In this document: in pieces, positions 1-11,070 of the stretch
Layout of the letters: the number at the start of each line of letters is the position of its first letter
Position numbering within the stretch: the stretch's first letter is position 1
Source: Sorangium cellulosum So0157-2
GTDB lineage: Bacteria; Myxococcota_A; Polyangia; Polyangiales; Polyangiaceae
DNA: 64,000 nt
Direction: 5' to 3'
NCBI RefSeq assembly: GCF_000418325.1
Contig: NC_021658.1
Location: forward strand, 744,001-808,000
Translations under genes and position numbers: made by a program
The notes under the pieces: model-generated
Told to the model about the DNA's origin: nothing
Databases searched by the model: none
The model's input: the letters and a program-made list of their open reading frames with translations, nothing else

Positions 1-756
1 GCTGCGCGCGGTCTCGTTCCGGCTCATCTCCGCCTCGTGCGCCACGATCATCAGCCCGCCGCCGAGCGCCAGGAAGAGCGTCGAGGCCGCGGCGCCCCCG
101 AGGATGAGGCCGGTCCGCAGCCTGGAGGCGGGCGGCGCGCTCGCGAGCGCAGGGGCCCGCGTCGCCGTGGGCCTGAGCGCCGGAGCCGGCACATCGAGCC
201 GGATGTCGCGGAGCTCCCCGCGGCGGACATCGACGTCGACCCGGGCGGCGGCGCCGTTCAGCATCGCCACCACGGCGTGGCGCCCCGGGGTGACGGGAAT
301 CGGCTTGTCGCGCTCGATCGTGACCTGCTCGCCGTCGATGGTGCAGGTCGCCCCGGCGGGGATGGCGATGCGGAGCTCGCCGACGAGCTGGCGCGCGCGC
401 GCCAGGTCGAAGAGCCGCGACTCGTACAGCTCGCGCTCCTCCGGCGTGCGCGGCGGCCGCATGATCTCCTTGCAGAGCGACAGCCAGCGCACCGCCGCGG
501 GCGCGTCGCCGATCCGGTAGGCGAGCGCCCCGATATTGCAGGCGGCGACCTGCGAGCGCTCCATCGTCCAGATCGCCTCCCAGATCTCCCGGGACTCGGC
601 GAAACGCCCCTCCGCCTGGGCGGCGTTCGCCTGCGCGCGCAAGCGGGTCACCGCGTCGCTGGCGGAAGTTGCGGGCTCGGCGCGCACATTGAATGAGAAA
701 AACAGAAGCGTGGCGGCAATGCCTAGTCCCAGGCCGAGTTGCGATCTCCTGCTCAC
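1..756 (-). CDS. PEGA/TPR-like envelope protein (3' end outside window)
   Basis: The 252 visible codons run off the left edge, so the C-terminus is missing. The GTG start at 756 is chosen because AGGAGG lies 8 bases upstream. A signal peptide (about residues 1-26) is followed by a helical TPR-like stretch (about 30-120). Next comes a beta segment around 128-175 (GELRIAIPAG, then PVTPGRHAVV) that resembles a PEGA domain. A Pro/Ala linker and a membrane helix near 222-244 follow. The order of parts matches the protein at 46263-47561, so the two are probably distant paralogues. A periplasmic or envelope-anchored location is inferred; no enzymatic function is visible. Confidence 0.7.
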   Translation of the reverse strand, partial: MSRRSQLGLGLGIAATLLFFSFNVRAEPATSASDAVTRLRAQANAAQAEGRFAESREIWEAIWTMERSQVAACNIGALAYRIGDAPAAVRWLSLCKEIMRPPRTPEERELYESRLFDLARARQLVGELRIAIPAGATCTIDGEQVTIERDKPIPVTPGRHAVVAMLNGAAARVDVDVRRGELRDIRLDVPAPALRPTATRAPALASAPPASRLRTGLILGGAAASTLFLALGGGLMIVAHEAEMSRNETARS

Positions 757-1120
757 TGGTAGGACCTCCTGGCCCGAGGTTCAGGCCAACCGCGCTCCTG
801 GTGCTGTCCGTCAGCCGCGCAGGCCGCCAGCCTAGCAGAGATACCTGCCGTCCGACTCGACTCTTCGCCTGCCGAGCAAGCCAGTCGCCCCACGCCAAAG
901 CACCTTCTCCTCGGGGGAGCCGACGCTCGCGGCCGCCGGACGGGCCGTCGCGGTCGCGGTGGGCGCGGCCCGCGCGCGCAACGAGCTGCAGTCCGCGCGC
1001 GAGCCGGGGCTCCGCGAGCGCCGTGCATCAGGCGCGCGCCGGCGGGGCGGCGCCCGATGCGGTCGGACCGGCTGGAGGGGAAGGGAAGGGAGGGAGGGAG
1101 GGAGGCGCGCCGGGAGCTGA
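757..1120. other. Intergenic region between two minus-strand genes
   Basis: This 364-base stretch holds the ribosome binding site of the downstream gene (765-770). It also has a run of GGGA/GGAG repeats at 1081-1104 and the left arm of a small hairpin at the treS stop codon. I see no credible coding frame or clear promoter in it. Confidence 0.5.
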
Positions 1121-4516
<3,396 letters not shown>

Positions 4517-4695
4517 GGCTGCTCCGACGGATGCGCGTTATCCGCGCGACGACGCCGGGCGCTCAGGACACAGCGGGACGGCCCCCCGCGGCGTGAGCAC
4601 GCCGCCTGGGCCGGAGGAGGCCAGGAGGCAAGGCACGCTGGGGAGGTCCACCACTGGGCGCGCACTGCCGTCCCACGCAGGTGACGCGAATCACG

Positions 4696-4723
4696 TGTAT
4701 AGTTTAACTACTTGGAATTGCAA
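4696..4723 (-). promoter_or_regulatory. Candidate sigma-70 type promoter for treS
   Basis: On the minus strand TTGCAA (4723-4718) and TATACA (4701-4696) are separated by 16 bases, about 180 bases before the treS start. This is one of the few AT-rich pockets nearby. No -10 element of similar quality with a partner -35 is seen on the plus strand. Confidence 0.4.
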
Positions 4724-4800
4724 GACCGCGCAGGCCAACCTCGGATAGCACGCCGCGCGCTGGGCGCAAAGCGGCGCGGCGGCGGCGGCGGGCGCCGTCC

Positions 4801-4848
4801 GTTGCCGTTCGTTGCCGTCCGTTGCCGTTCGTTGCCGTTCGTTGCCGC
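4801..4848. repeat. 10-bp tandem repeat GTTGCCGTTC, nearly 5 copies
   Basis: Four full units (4801, 4811, 4821, 4831) and a partial fifth are seen. The second unit differs by one base (GTTGCCGTCC). The repeat lies between two divergent genes and is not coding. Confidence 0.9.
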
Positions 4849-4969
4849 CGCGCTGTCGAGGCCGCTGCGTCGCGCGCTCGGCCCACACGTCGAACCGCAG
4901 CCGGTGTAAGAAGCGTCGGCACCTCGTTCAGTGATCGGGCGAGCTCATGCCCATCGAAGGAGCATTCTC

Positions 4970-5572
4970 ATGATGCGTGTCTTCCACGTACTCCCGCTCT
5001 CCCTGGCCGCGCTCGGAGCGCTCGCTTGCTCGTCGACGCCTGAGCCGACGATCGACCCGAGCAACCCGTGCCCGCCGGGCCAGTGGTGCGCGTCGGCCGT
5101 GCCGACGACGACCGCGACGACGGTGCCCACGACGACGGCCACGGCCGCGCCCGCGGGCACGGCCGCCACGCCGATCCCGCCGGTCGCCGCGGTGGCCGCG
5201 ACGCCCGTCCTGCAGGGGATGGGCGCGACGGAGGCGCCGGGCATGAAGGCGGACGGCGGGCCGTTCGCGGGGCAGTTCCAGGAGGGCCAGACCCTCGAGC
5301 AGGACATCACCATCTCGGCCGGCAAGTGCTACACGGTCGTGGGCATCGGCATCGGCGTCCAGGAGCTCGACCTCCAGCTCGTGTCGCAGCCGGCGCCCGG
5401 GCTGCCGCCCGTCGTCCTCGCGCAGGACAGCACGACCGGCGCCGCGGCGACGCTCGGCGGCAAGGCCTCCGGCTGCTGGAAGAACCCGCTGCCGATCGGC
5501 GGCCCGGGCAAGGTGATCCTCAAGGCGACGAAGGGTACGGGGATCGCGGCCGCGCAGGTCTTCTCCAAGTAA
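4970..5572 (+). CDS. Putative outer-membrane lipoprotein of unknown function
   Basis: The 200-residue product starts with MMRVFHV, preceded by GAAGGAG. The signal sequence ends in a lipobox (LGALAC, Cys about 20). A Thr/Pro/Ala-rich linker (about 45-80) follows. A compact C-terminal domain (about 90-200) carries two Cys (GKCYTV and SGCWKN) that could form a disulfide. No enzymatic motif is visible. The domain looks like a small beta-rich ligand-binding module, but this is inference. Confidence 0.75.
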   Translation: MMRVFHVLPLSLAALGALACSSTPEPTIDPSNPCPPGQWCASAVPTTTATTVPTTTATAAPAGTAATPIPPVAAVAATPVLQGMGATEAPGMKADGGPFAGQFQEGQTLEQDITISAGKCYTVVGIGIGVQELDLQLVSQPAPGLPPVVLAQDSTTGAAATLGGKASGCWKNPLPIGGPGKVILKATKGTGIAAAQVFSK

Positions 5573-5678
5573 CGCCGCCGGAGCGCGCGGCGGGGGGGCG
5601 CCCCGCTCCTCTTCTATTCCCCCCGCCTGCGTGCTCCCCTAGAGGCTGGCGGGCGCGGCCGTGCGCCGCGCGCGACGC

Positions 5679-7280
5679 ATGAGCGAGACCGTCTTCCTCG
5701 GCCCCGACGCCAGCAATCCCTGCGCGAGGGCGCGCTGGGAGTGGCTGTCGCCGCGGCTCCCCCCGGACCTCGAGGAGGAGGCGGTGCGGCGCATCGCGTG
5801 GCTGGCGCTCTTCACGATCGTCGTGGGCGCCGCCGGCTTCGTCGTGTCGGAGCTCTTCCCGGGCGTCGCGCTCGGCCCCCGCCCGATCCGCTTCGCGGTC
5901 TTCCTGCCGTTCGTGCTCGTCTCCGCCGCGCTCTTCGTCGTCGCGCGGCGGCGGCTGCTCTCGCCGCCGCGGATCGTCGACCTCTCGTTCGCCTACAAGG
6001 TCCTGGGCGCCGCCTCGATCGCCGTCATGACCAACGCGCAGCCGTGGCCCGAGGGGCCGATGCTGCCGGGCTGGCCGCCGGTGGCCGTCTGGGTGCTGGT
6101 GTTCCCCATCATCATCCCCGCCCCGAGCGTTCGCACCCTGCTCACCTCGACGCTGGCCATCCTCACCGATCCGGCGTGCCTCTGGGTGCTCGTCCGGTCG
6201 GGCTTCATGGAGATGCCCGATCGCGAGGCGATGTTCCGCCGCTTCTTCCCGAGCGTCATCGCGCTCGCGCTCTCCGTGTTCGTGTCGCGCGTGGTCTTCG
6301 GCCTCGGGCGCAAGCTCGACGCGGCGCGGGAGCTCGGCAGCTACCGCCTCGTCGAGCGGCTCGGCGGCGGCGGCATGGGCGAGGTGTGGCGGGCGAAGCA
6401 CCGCATGCTCGCGCGCCCCGCGGCCGTGAAGCTGATCCGCCCGGAGGCGTTCCAGGGCGAGGCGGCGAGCGGCGGCAACGCGAAGGCGCGGTTCGAGCGC
6501 GAGGCGCAGGCGACCGCGGCGCTGAGGTCGCCGCACACGATCGGCATCTTCGACTTCGGCGTCGCCCGCGACGGGTCGTTCTACTACGTGATGGAGCTGC
6601 TCGACGGCATGGACCTCGACACGCTCGTCAAGCTGGACGGCCCGCAGCCGCCCGCGCGGGTGGTCCACCTGTTGCAGCAGGCCTGCCACTCGCTGCACGA
6701 GGCGCACAAGGCCTTCCTGGTGCACCGCGACATCAAGCCGGCCAACCTCTTCCTGTGCCGCTACGGCGCGGATCTCGACTTCTTGAAGGTGCTCGATTTC
6801 GGGCTGGTCGCCGTGCGCAAGAAGGACGCGGCCCCCTCCACGCTGACGGCGGACAACGCGATCACCGGGACGCCCGCGTTCATGGCCCCGGAGGTGGTGG
6901 TCGGCGACCGCCCCATCGACGGCCGGACGGACATCTACGCGCTCGGGTGCGTCGCCTACTGGCTGCTCACGGGCGCGCTCGTGTTCGAGGCCGAGACCGC
7001 GATGAAGATGGTGCTGCTCCACGCCACCGAGGCGCCCGTCGCGCCGTCGAAGCGCGCGGGGCGCCCGATCCCGCCGGCGCTCGATCGCCTCGTGCTCGAC
7101 TGCCTGGAGAAGGACCCGGCGAAGCGGCCGCAGTCCGCGCGCGAGCTGTCCGAGCGGCTCGCCGCGCTCCGCCTGGACGCCGAGTGGACCGAGCAGCACG
7201 CGGCGGCGTGGTGGGAGTCGGTCGCGCCGCCGTCGCTGACGGGCCGGGCGGCCAAGGCGACGCTCGACGCCCTCGGCTGA
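5679..7280 (+). CDS. Membrane-bound Ser/Thr protein kinase
   Basis: The protein has about 533 residues. The N-terminal 200 residues contain several hydrophobic helices (around 40-60, 70-90, 100-118, 130-150 and 180-200), so it is probably a polytopic membrane sensor. A complete Hanks-type kinase domain follows (about 222-510). It has a Gly-rich loop (LGGGGMGEV), AVKLIR, the catalytic loop HRDIKPAN, LDFG and the activation-segment end GTPAFMAPE. Placing the kinase domain last, behind a multi-helix membrane region, reverses the common PknB order. ATG 5679 is preferred over the GTG at 5661. No partner gene is adjacent. Confidence 0.9.
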   Translation: MSETVFLGPDASNPCARARWEWLSPRLPPDLEEEAVRRIAWLALFTIVVGAAGFVVSELFPGVALGPRPIRFAVFLPFVLVSAALFVVARRRLLSPPRIVDLSFAYKVLGAASIAVMTNAQPWPEGPMLPGWPPVAVWVLVFPIIIPAPSVRTLLTSTLAILTDPACLWVLVRSGFMEMPDREAMFRRFFPSVIALALSVFVSRVVFGLGRKLDAARELGSYRLVERLGGGGMGEVWRAKHRMLARPAAVKLIRPEAFQGEAASGGNAKARFEREAQATAALRSPHTIGIFDFGVARDGSFYYVMELLDGMDLDTLVKLDGPQPPARVVHLLQQACHSLHEAHKAFLVHRDIKPANLFLCRYGADLDFLKVLDFGLVAVRKKDAAPSTLTADNAITGTPAFMAPEVVVGDRPIDGRTDIYALGCVAYWLLTGALVFEAETAMKMVLLHATEAPVAPSKRAGRPIPPALDRLVLDCLEKDPAKRPQSARELSERLAALRLDAEWTEQHAAAWWESVAPPSLTGRAAKATLDALG

Positions 7281-7314
7281 GCCGCGCGGGGCTCCGCCCG
7301 AGGCGCCGACGCCG

Positions 7315-8271
7315 TCAGCGGATGTTGAAGTCGACGGTCATCAGCTGACCGCCGCGCTCGATCGCCACGGACAGGTGGTTCGCGGTCCGGAGCCGCGCGT
7401 AGGCCTCGAGCGCCTTCTGCGGATCGGTGACGTCGAAGCCGTTGATCGACCGCAGCGAGTCGCCGCTCTCCAGCCCGAGCGACTCGAGCAGCGAGCCCCG
7501 CTTGATCCTGAGCTTCAGCCCGACGACGCGGCCCCCTTGCCGCTCCGGGATCACCCGGGCGGAGCGCATGAGGAGCGCCTGCTGCTCGAGGATCTGGTCG
7601 ACCGCCGCCCGGTCGACGTTGAACTCCGTGGCGCTCACCCGCCGGATGCGGGCGGCGATCTCCGGCGGGATCGAGCTCATGCCGCCCTCGGCGCCGACCG
7701 GCCTCGCCTGGGGCCGCGGCGGCGGCGGCGGCTCCGGCGCCGCCGCGCGCGCGCTCTTCCCGAGCATCAGCTGGCAGCGCGCGCCGCCCGCGGCGATCCA
7801 GACGCGGTCCCAGGCGATGCGCGCGAGCGTGCCCCCCGGCGCGTCGCCGCCGAGCCGCCGGAGCTGCGTCCGCCCGTCGGGGCCCTCGATGGCCGCGAAC
7901 GACCACGCGTCGTCCTGCGAGGCCGCGATGAGCACCACGCGCCCGGCGTCGCAGATCGGATCGCGCCACGGATCGCCGCCCGCCGCTGCCGCGGGCGCCT
8001 CGGGGGCGCCGCCCGGCGCCGGCACGAGCGGCCCCGTCGCCGAGTCGAACGGGTTGCGCTGCAGGATCGCGTCGGCGTTCGTCGCGTGCAGGTCGTTCCG
8101 CTGCGCGTGGCCGGAGGGCCGCGGCAGGGACGCGACGCCCGCGGCTCTGTCCGGGATGATCGTCCTCCCGAGCAGGTGCGAGACCCCCGCTGCCTGGAAG
8201 TAGGCGGCGGACGCGATCAGCGTGCCCGCGATCCACGGGAAGTGATGCTTCACGGCCGCATCCAGGTCCAC
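7315..8271 (-). CDS. gspC: GspC-like type II secretion inner-membrane protein
   Basis: The protein has about 318 residues. It has a short cytoplasmic N-terminus, one membrane helix (about 11-32), a periplasmic homology region and a C-terminal PDZ-like domain (about 225-318, with LESLGLESGDSLRSING and repulsion-type spacing of GspC PDZ domains). GspC links the inner-membrane platform to the GspD secretin. The GTG at 8271 is chosen because GAGCAGGA precedes it closely. A GTG at 8367 would add 32 residues unlike the family. No other gsp gene lies nearby. Confidence 0.75.
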   Translation of the reverse strand: MDLDAAVKHHFPWIAGTLIASAAYFQAAGVSHLLGRTIIPDRAAGVASLPRPSGHAQRNDLHATNADAILQRNPFDSATGPLVPAPGGAPEAPAAAAGGDPWRDPICDAGRVVLIAASQDDAWSFAAIEGPDGRTQLRRLGGDAPGGTLARIAWDRVWIAAGGARCQLMLGKSARAAAPEPPPPPRPQARPVGAEGGMSSIPPEIAARIRRVSATEFNVDRAAVDQILEQQALLMRSARVIPERQGGRVVGLKLRIKRGSLLESLGLESGDSLRSINGFDVTDPQKALEAYARLRTANHLSVAIERGGQLMTVDFNIR

Positions 8272-8540
8272 GGATCCTGCTCTTTCTGGGCGCGCGCGCG
8301 CCGCCGCCGTCGAGGCGAGCGCCGCGCGCACGCCGGCGTGGGAGGCGACCGTGCACGATGTCGCCACCGGCCCCGCCCCCGGGGACGCACAGCACCGCGC
8401 ATGCCGGCGTGCGCGCCGGGGCGCGCGCGAGCGCCGGCCAGCGCGCCGCGACCCGAACGGATCAGCGCGCGCCGGCGTTCATCGAGAGGAGGAGCGAGCG
8501 GAGGGAGGTCTGGGACGGCGGGGGCCCGAGCGCGGCGCGC

Positions 8541-10328
8541 TCAGGGCTTCTTCTCGGGCGCCTTGGCGCCGGCCGCGGCCTCGCCGCGGCCGCGGCGGTA
8601 CACCCAGGCAGCGAGGATCTTCCGGTCGTTCGCGGAGATCTTCTCCTCGAACGCCGGCATGTGGCCCTCGAGATCCTTGGCCATGGCCGCCGGCGGGTAG
8701 GCCTTGCCGCTGCCGGGGTTCGCGATCTGCGCCTCGATCCACGCGACCGAGGCCCAGCCGCGCAGCTCGGGCGCGGCCGACTCCTCGTCGTCGGTCTTGC
8801 CGTCGAGCCGGTGGCAGCTCGTGCACCGCTGCCGGACCAGCTTCTCTCCCTGGCTCCCGGCGCTCGGCTCCCCGCGCGCCTGCGCCTCGAGGAACGCGGC
8901 GATCGTCTCCTGGTCGGCCGCGCTCATCGGCGTGAACACCTTCGCCGCCTCGGGATCCGCGGGCGGCTTGACCACCGACGGCATCATCTCCTTGAACGGC
9001 GTCTTGCCGAAGAGGTGGTCGGCGTCGGGATCCCTCAGCACCTCGAGCGCCCAGGCCTTCGTCCCGAACCCGGTGAGGTCCGGCGCCGTCTGCTTGTCCT
9101 TGGGCGGGCCGAGATCGTTCAGCCGGTGGCAGCTCGCGCACTCCTTCTTGTAGAGGTCCTCGCCGCGCGTCTCCGGATCGTTGCGCAGCATCGCGAGCGC
9201 GCCCTCGGGCGGGACGCCCTGCTTGAACAGCGCGATCGCGCGCGCGGTGCGCTGGGCGTTCTGCGCCTGCGAGCGCTGGTAGCCCTCGTCCTTCGCGTCG
9301 GACGCGAACGATTTCGCCAGGAGGCCGGCGGCCCCGAGGCCGATCAGGAACAGCGGCGCGAGCGCCGGCAGGCGCGCGCGGAGCGGGCCGGGCTTCCTGT
9401 CGATGAACGGGAGCAGGGCGAGGTACAGCCCGATCACGCCCGGCAAGCCGACGGTCGCGATGAGCTCCAGCGAGCCGGGGAAGAACTTGCGCAGCTCGAA
9501 GAGCGGGCGGAAGTACCACGCCGGGCGGGCGTTGTAGTCGCTGACCGGGTCCGCGGGCGCCTCGAGCGGCGCGCCGTGCTCGATGGCCGCGAGATCGAAG
9601 AGGACGACGAGCGCGACCGCGGCGGCGAGGAGGATCATGCCGAGCTGCTTCGGGAAGAACCGGTCGGCCTTCGAGAGGTTCGCGCCGTGGGGCGCGCCGA
9701 AGCCGTGCTTGCGGAACTGCGCGAAGCTGCCGGCGAGCAGCAGGGCCGTGGCCGCCGGCAGCACGAACACGTGCAGCGCGTAGAGCCTCGTCAGCGTCAT
9801 GTGGCCGAGCGAGCTGCCGCCGACCATGAGCTCCTGCGTGAGCGGCCCGACGACGGGGACCGCGCCCATGATGCCCGTCTCGACGCGCGTGCCCCAGTAG
9901 CCGTCCTGGTCCCACGGGAGCGGGTTGCCGGTGAAGGCGAAGCCGAGGATCATCAGCAGCAGGCCGAGCTTCAGGAACCAGCCGACCTCGCGCGGCGCGC
10001 GGTACGCCCCGTGGATCGCGATCTGCGCCACGTGGATCCCGATCAGGATGACGAGCGCCTGCGCTCCGAAGTAGTGGAGGCCCCGGATGAGCCACCCGGC
10101 GCGCAGGGTGAAATTGATGTGCGCGACGCTCGCCCACGCCGTGGTCGCGCTCGGCGCGTACGCCGACATGAGCAGCGCGCCCGTGACGGCCTCGATGAGC
10201 AGCAGCAGCGCGATCGCGCCGCCCCAGACGTAGCCGATGCGCGCGCCGCCGGGGATGGGCTCGTCGAGCAGGCGGCGGAGGGGCTCGCGGTAGCCGACGC
10301 GCTCGTTCAGCCAGTCGCCGAAGCTCAT
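8541..10328 (-). CDS. Cytochrome b fused to a two-haem cytochrome c domain
   Basis: This 595-residue quinol-oxidising complex subunit has a cytochrome b part (about 1-335), including the region equivalent to subunit IV, followed by a soluble part with two c-type haem sites, CASCH (397-401) and CTSCH (502-506). H85, H99 and H186 match three haem b ligands, but the expected fourth ligand, near position 201, is Ser. The Qo-site motif reads PAWY (269-272) instead of PEWY. The start overlaps the stop of the Rieske gene by ATGA, so the two are translationally coupled. There is no separate cytochrome c1 gene; the fused haems presumably accept electrons from the Rieske cluster. Confidence 0.9.
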   Translation of the reverse strand: MSFGDWLNERVGYREPLRRLLDEPIPGGARIGYVWGGAIALLLLIEAVTGALLMSAYAPSATTAWASVAHINFTLRAGWLIRGLHYFGAQALVILIGIHVAQIAIHGAYRAPREVGWFLKLGLLLMILGFAFTGNPLPWDQDGYWGTRVETGIMGAVPVVGPLTQELMVGGSSLGHMTLTRLYALHVFVLPAATALLLAGSFAQFRKHGFGAPHGANLSKADRFFPKQLGMILLAAAVALVVLFDLAAIEHGAPLEAPADPVSDYNARPAWYFRPLFELRKFFPGSLELIATVGLPGVIGLYLALLPFIDRKPGPLRARLPALAPLFLIGLGAAGLLAKSFASDAKDEGYQRSQAQNAQRTARAIALFKQGVPPEGALAMLRNDPETRGEDLYKKECASCHRLNDLGPPKDKQTAPDLTGFGTKAWALEVLRDPDADHLFGKTPFKEMMPSVVKPPADPEAAKVFTPMSAADQETIAAFLEAQARGEPSAGSQGEKLVRQRCTSCHRLDGKTDDEESAAPELRGWASVAWIEAQIANPGSGKAYPPAAMAKDLEGHMPAFEEKISANDRKILAAWVYRRGRGEAAAGAKAPEKKP

Positions 10329-10963
10329 CCTGCGATCTCCTGGAGCTCGGCGGTCCCGTCACGGTAGCGCCGGAAGTCCACCTCGACCCAGCCGTCGACG
10401 ACCCGCGTCGCGAGCGCGTCCATCGGGCGCGGGGACGGCCCGGTCTCCGGCACGCCCGACAGGGCGAAGCGCGAGGCGTGGCACGGGCAGTTGAAGCTCT
10501 TCTTGTCGTCGTTGAGCTCGATGCCGCAGCCGAGGTGCGGGCACGTGGCGCTCATCGCGCGGATCTTCTCGCCCTCGCGGATGACCCAGATGGCGCCGAG
10601 CATCTGATCCTTCGCGACGGTGAAGGCGTCGCGCTCCTCGCCGATCACCTTGAGGCGTCGGGGCTCTCCCGGCGGTAGATCCGCGAGCCGCCCGACGCGG
10701 ACCCAGCGCTCACGCCCGCTTGACGCGCCGGCGTTGCCGGCAGGACCGGCGATGAAGGTCGCCGCCGGCACGGCGATCGCGCCGGCGTAGGCGAGGCCGC
10801 CGATCGCCACGAGCGCCTTCAGGGCGCCGCGCCGCTCCTCGGGGGGCGGGGCTCCGAACGGCGCGCCGGCGCTCGCGGGCACCCCGTGGGCACCAGGTTC
10901 GTGCGGCAATCCATATCCCGGGTACCCACCGGCACCAGGTTCCTTTTGCGTCGGCTCTGCCAT
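10325..10963 (-). CDS. Rieske iron-sulfur protein of a bc-type complex
   Basis: The product has about 212 residues. A Gly/Pro-rich N-terminus is followed by one membrane helix (about 47-70, a likely Tat-type anchor without a clear twin Arg). The Rieske fold has both cluster-binding boxes, CPHLGC and CPCH. ATG 10963 has GGGAGAG upstream. The gene precedes and overlaps the cytochrome b-c fusion gene, so together they form a compact bc complex. It should pass electrons from quinol to the haem c domain. Confidence 0.93.
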   Translation of the reverse strand: MAEPTQKEPGAGGYPGYGLPHEPGAHGVPASAGAPFGAPPPEERRGALKALVAIGGLAYAGAIAVPAATFIAGPAGNAGASSGRERWVRVGRLADLPPGEPRRLKVIGEERDAFTVAKDQMLGAIWVIREGEKIRAMSATCPHLGCGIELNDDKKSFNCPCHASRFALSGVPETGPSPRPMDALATRVVDGWVEVDFRRYRDGTAELQEIAG

Positions 10964-11070
10964 CTCGTAGGCTCTCCCTCGCTCGCGCCGCTCCGAGGGC
11001 CCGCTCAGACTCGGAGCGGGCCTCCGGCGGCCGAAGTGGACGGCAGCATATCGAAAACACGGGCCTAACG

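Larger units (their letters stand above)
4517..4969. other. Divergent intergenic region with promoter and 10-bp repeats
   Basis: This 453-base region separates treS (minus) from a lipoprotein gene (plus). It contains a plausible minus-strand promoter at 4696-4723 in an AT-richer pocket, a 10-bp tandem repeat at 4801-4848, and the ribosome binding site GAAGGAG (4956-4962) of the plus-strand gene. No convincing gene is seen. Confidence 0.6.

Noticed and set aside
4801..4848. CRISPR array
   Set aside because: The repeat is 10 bp and directly tandem, without spacers; no cas gene is present.
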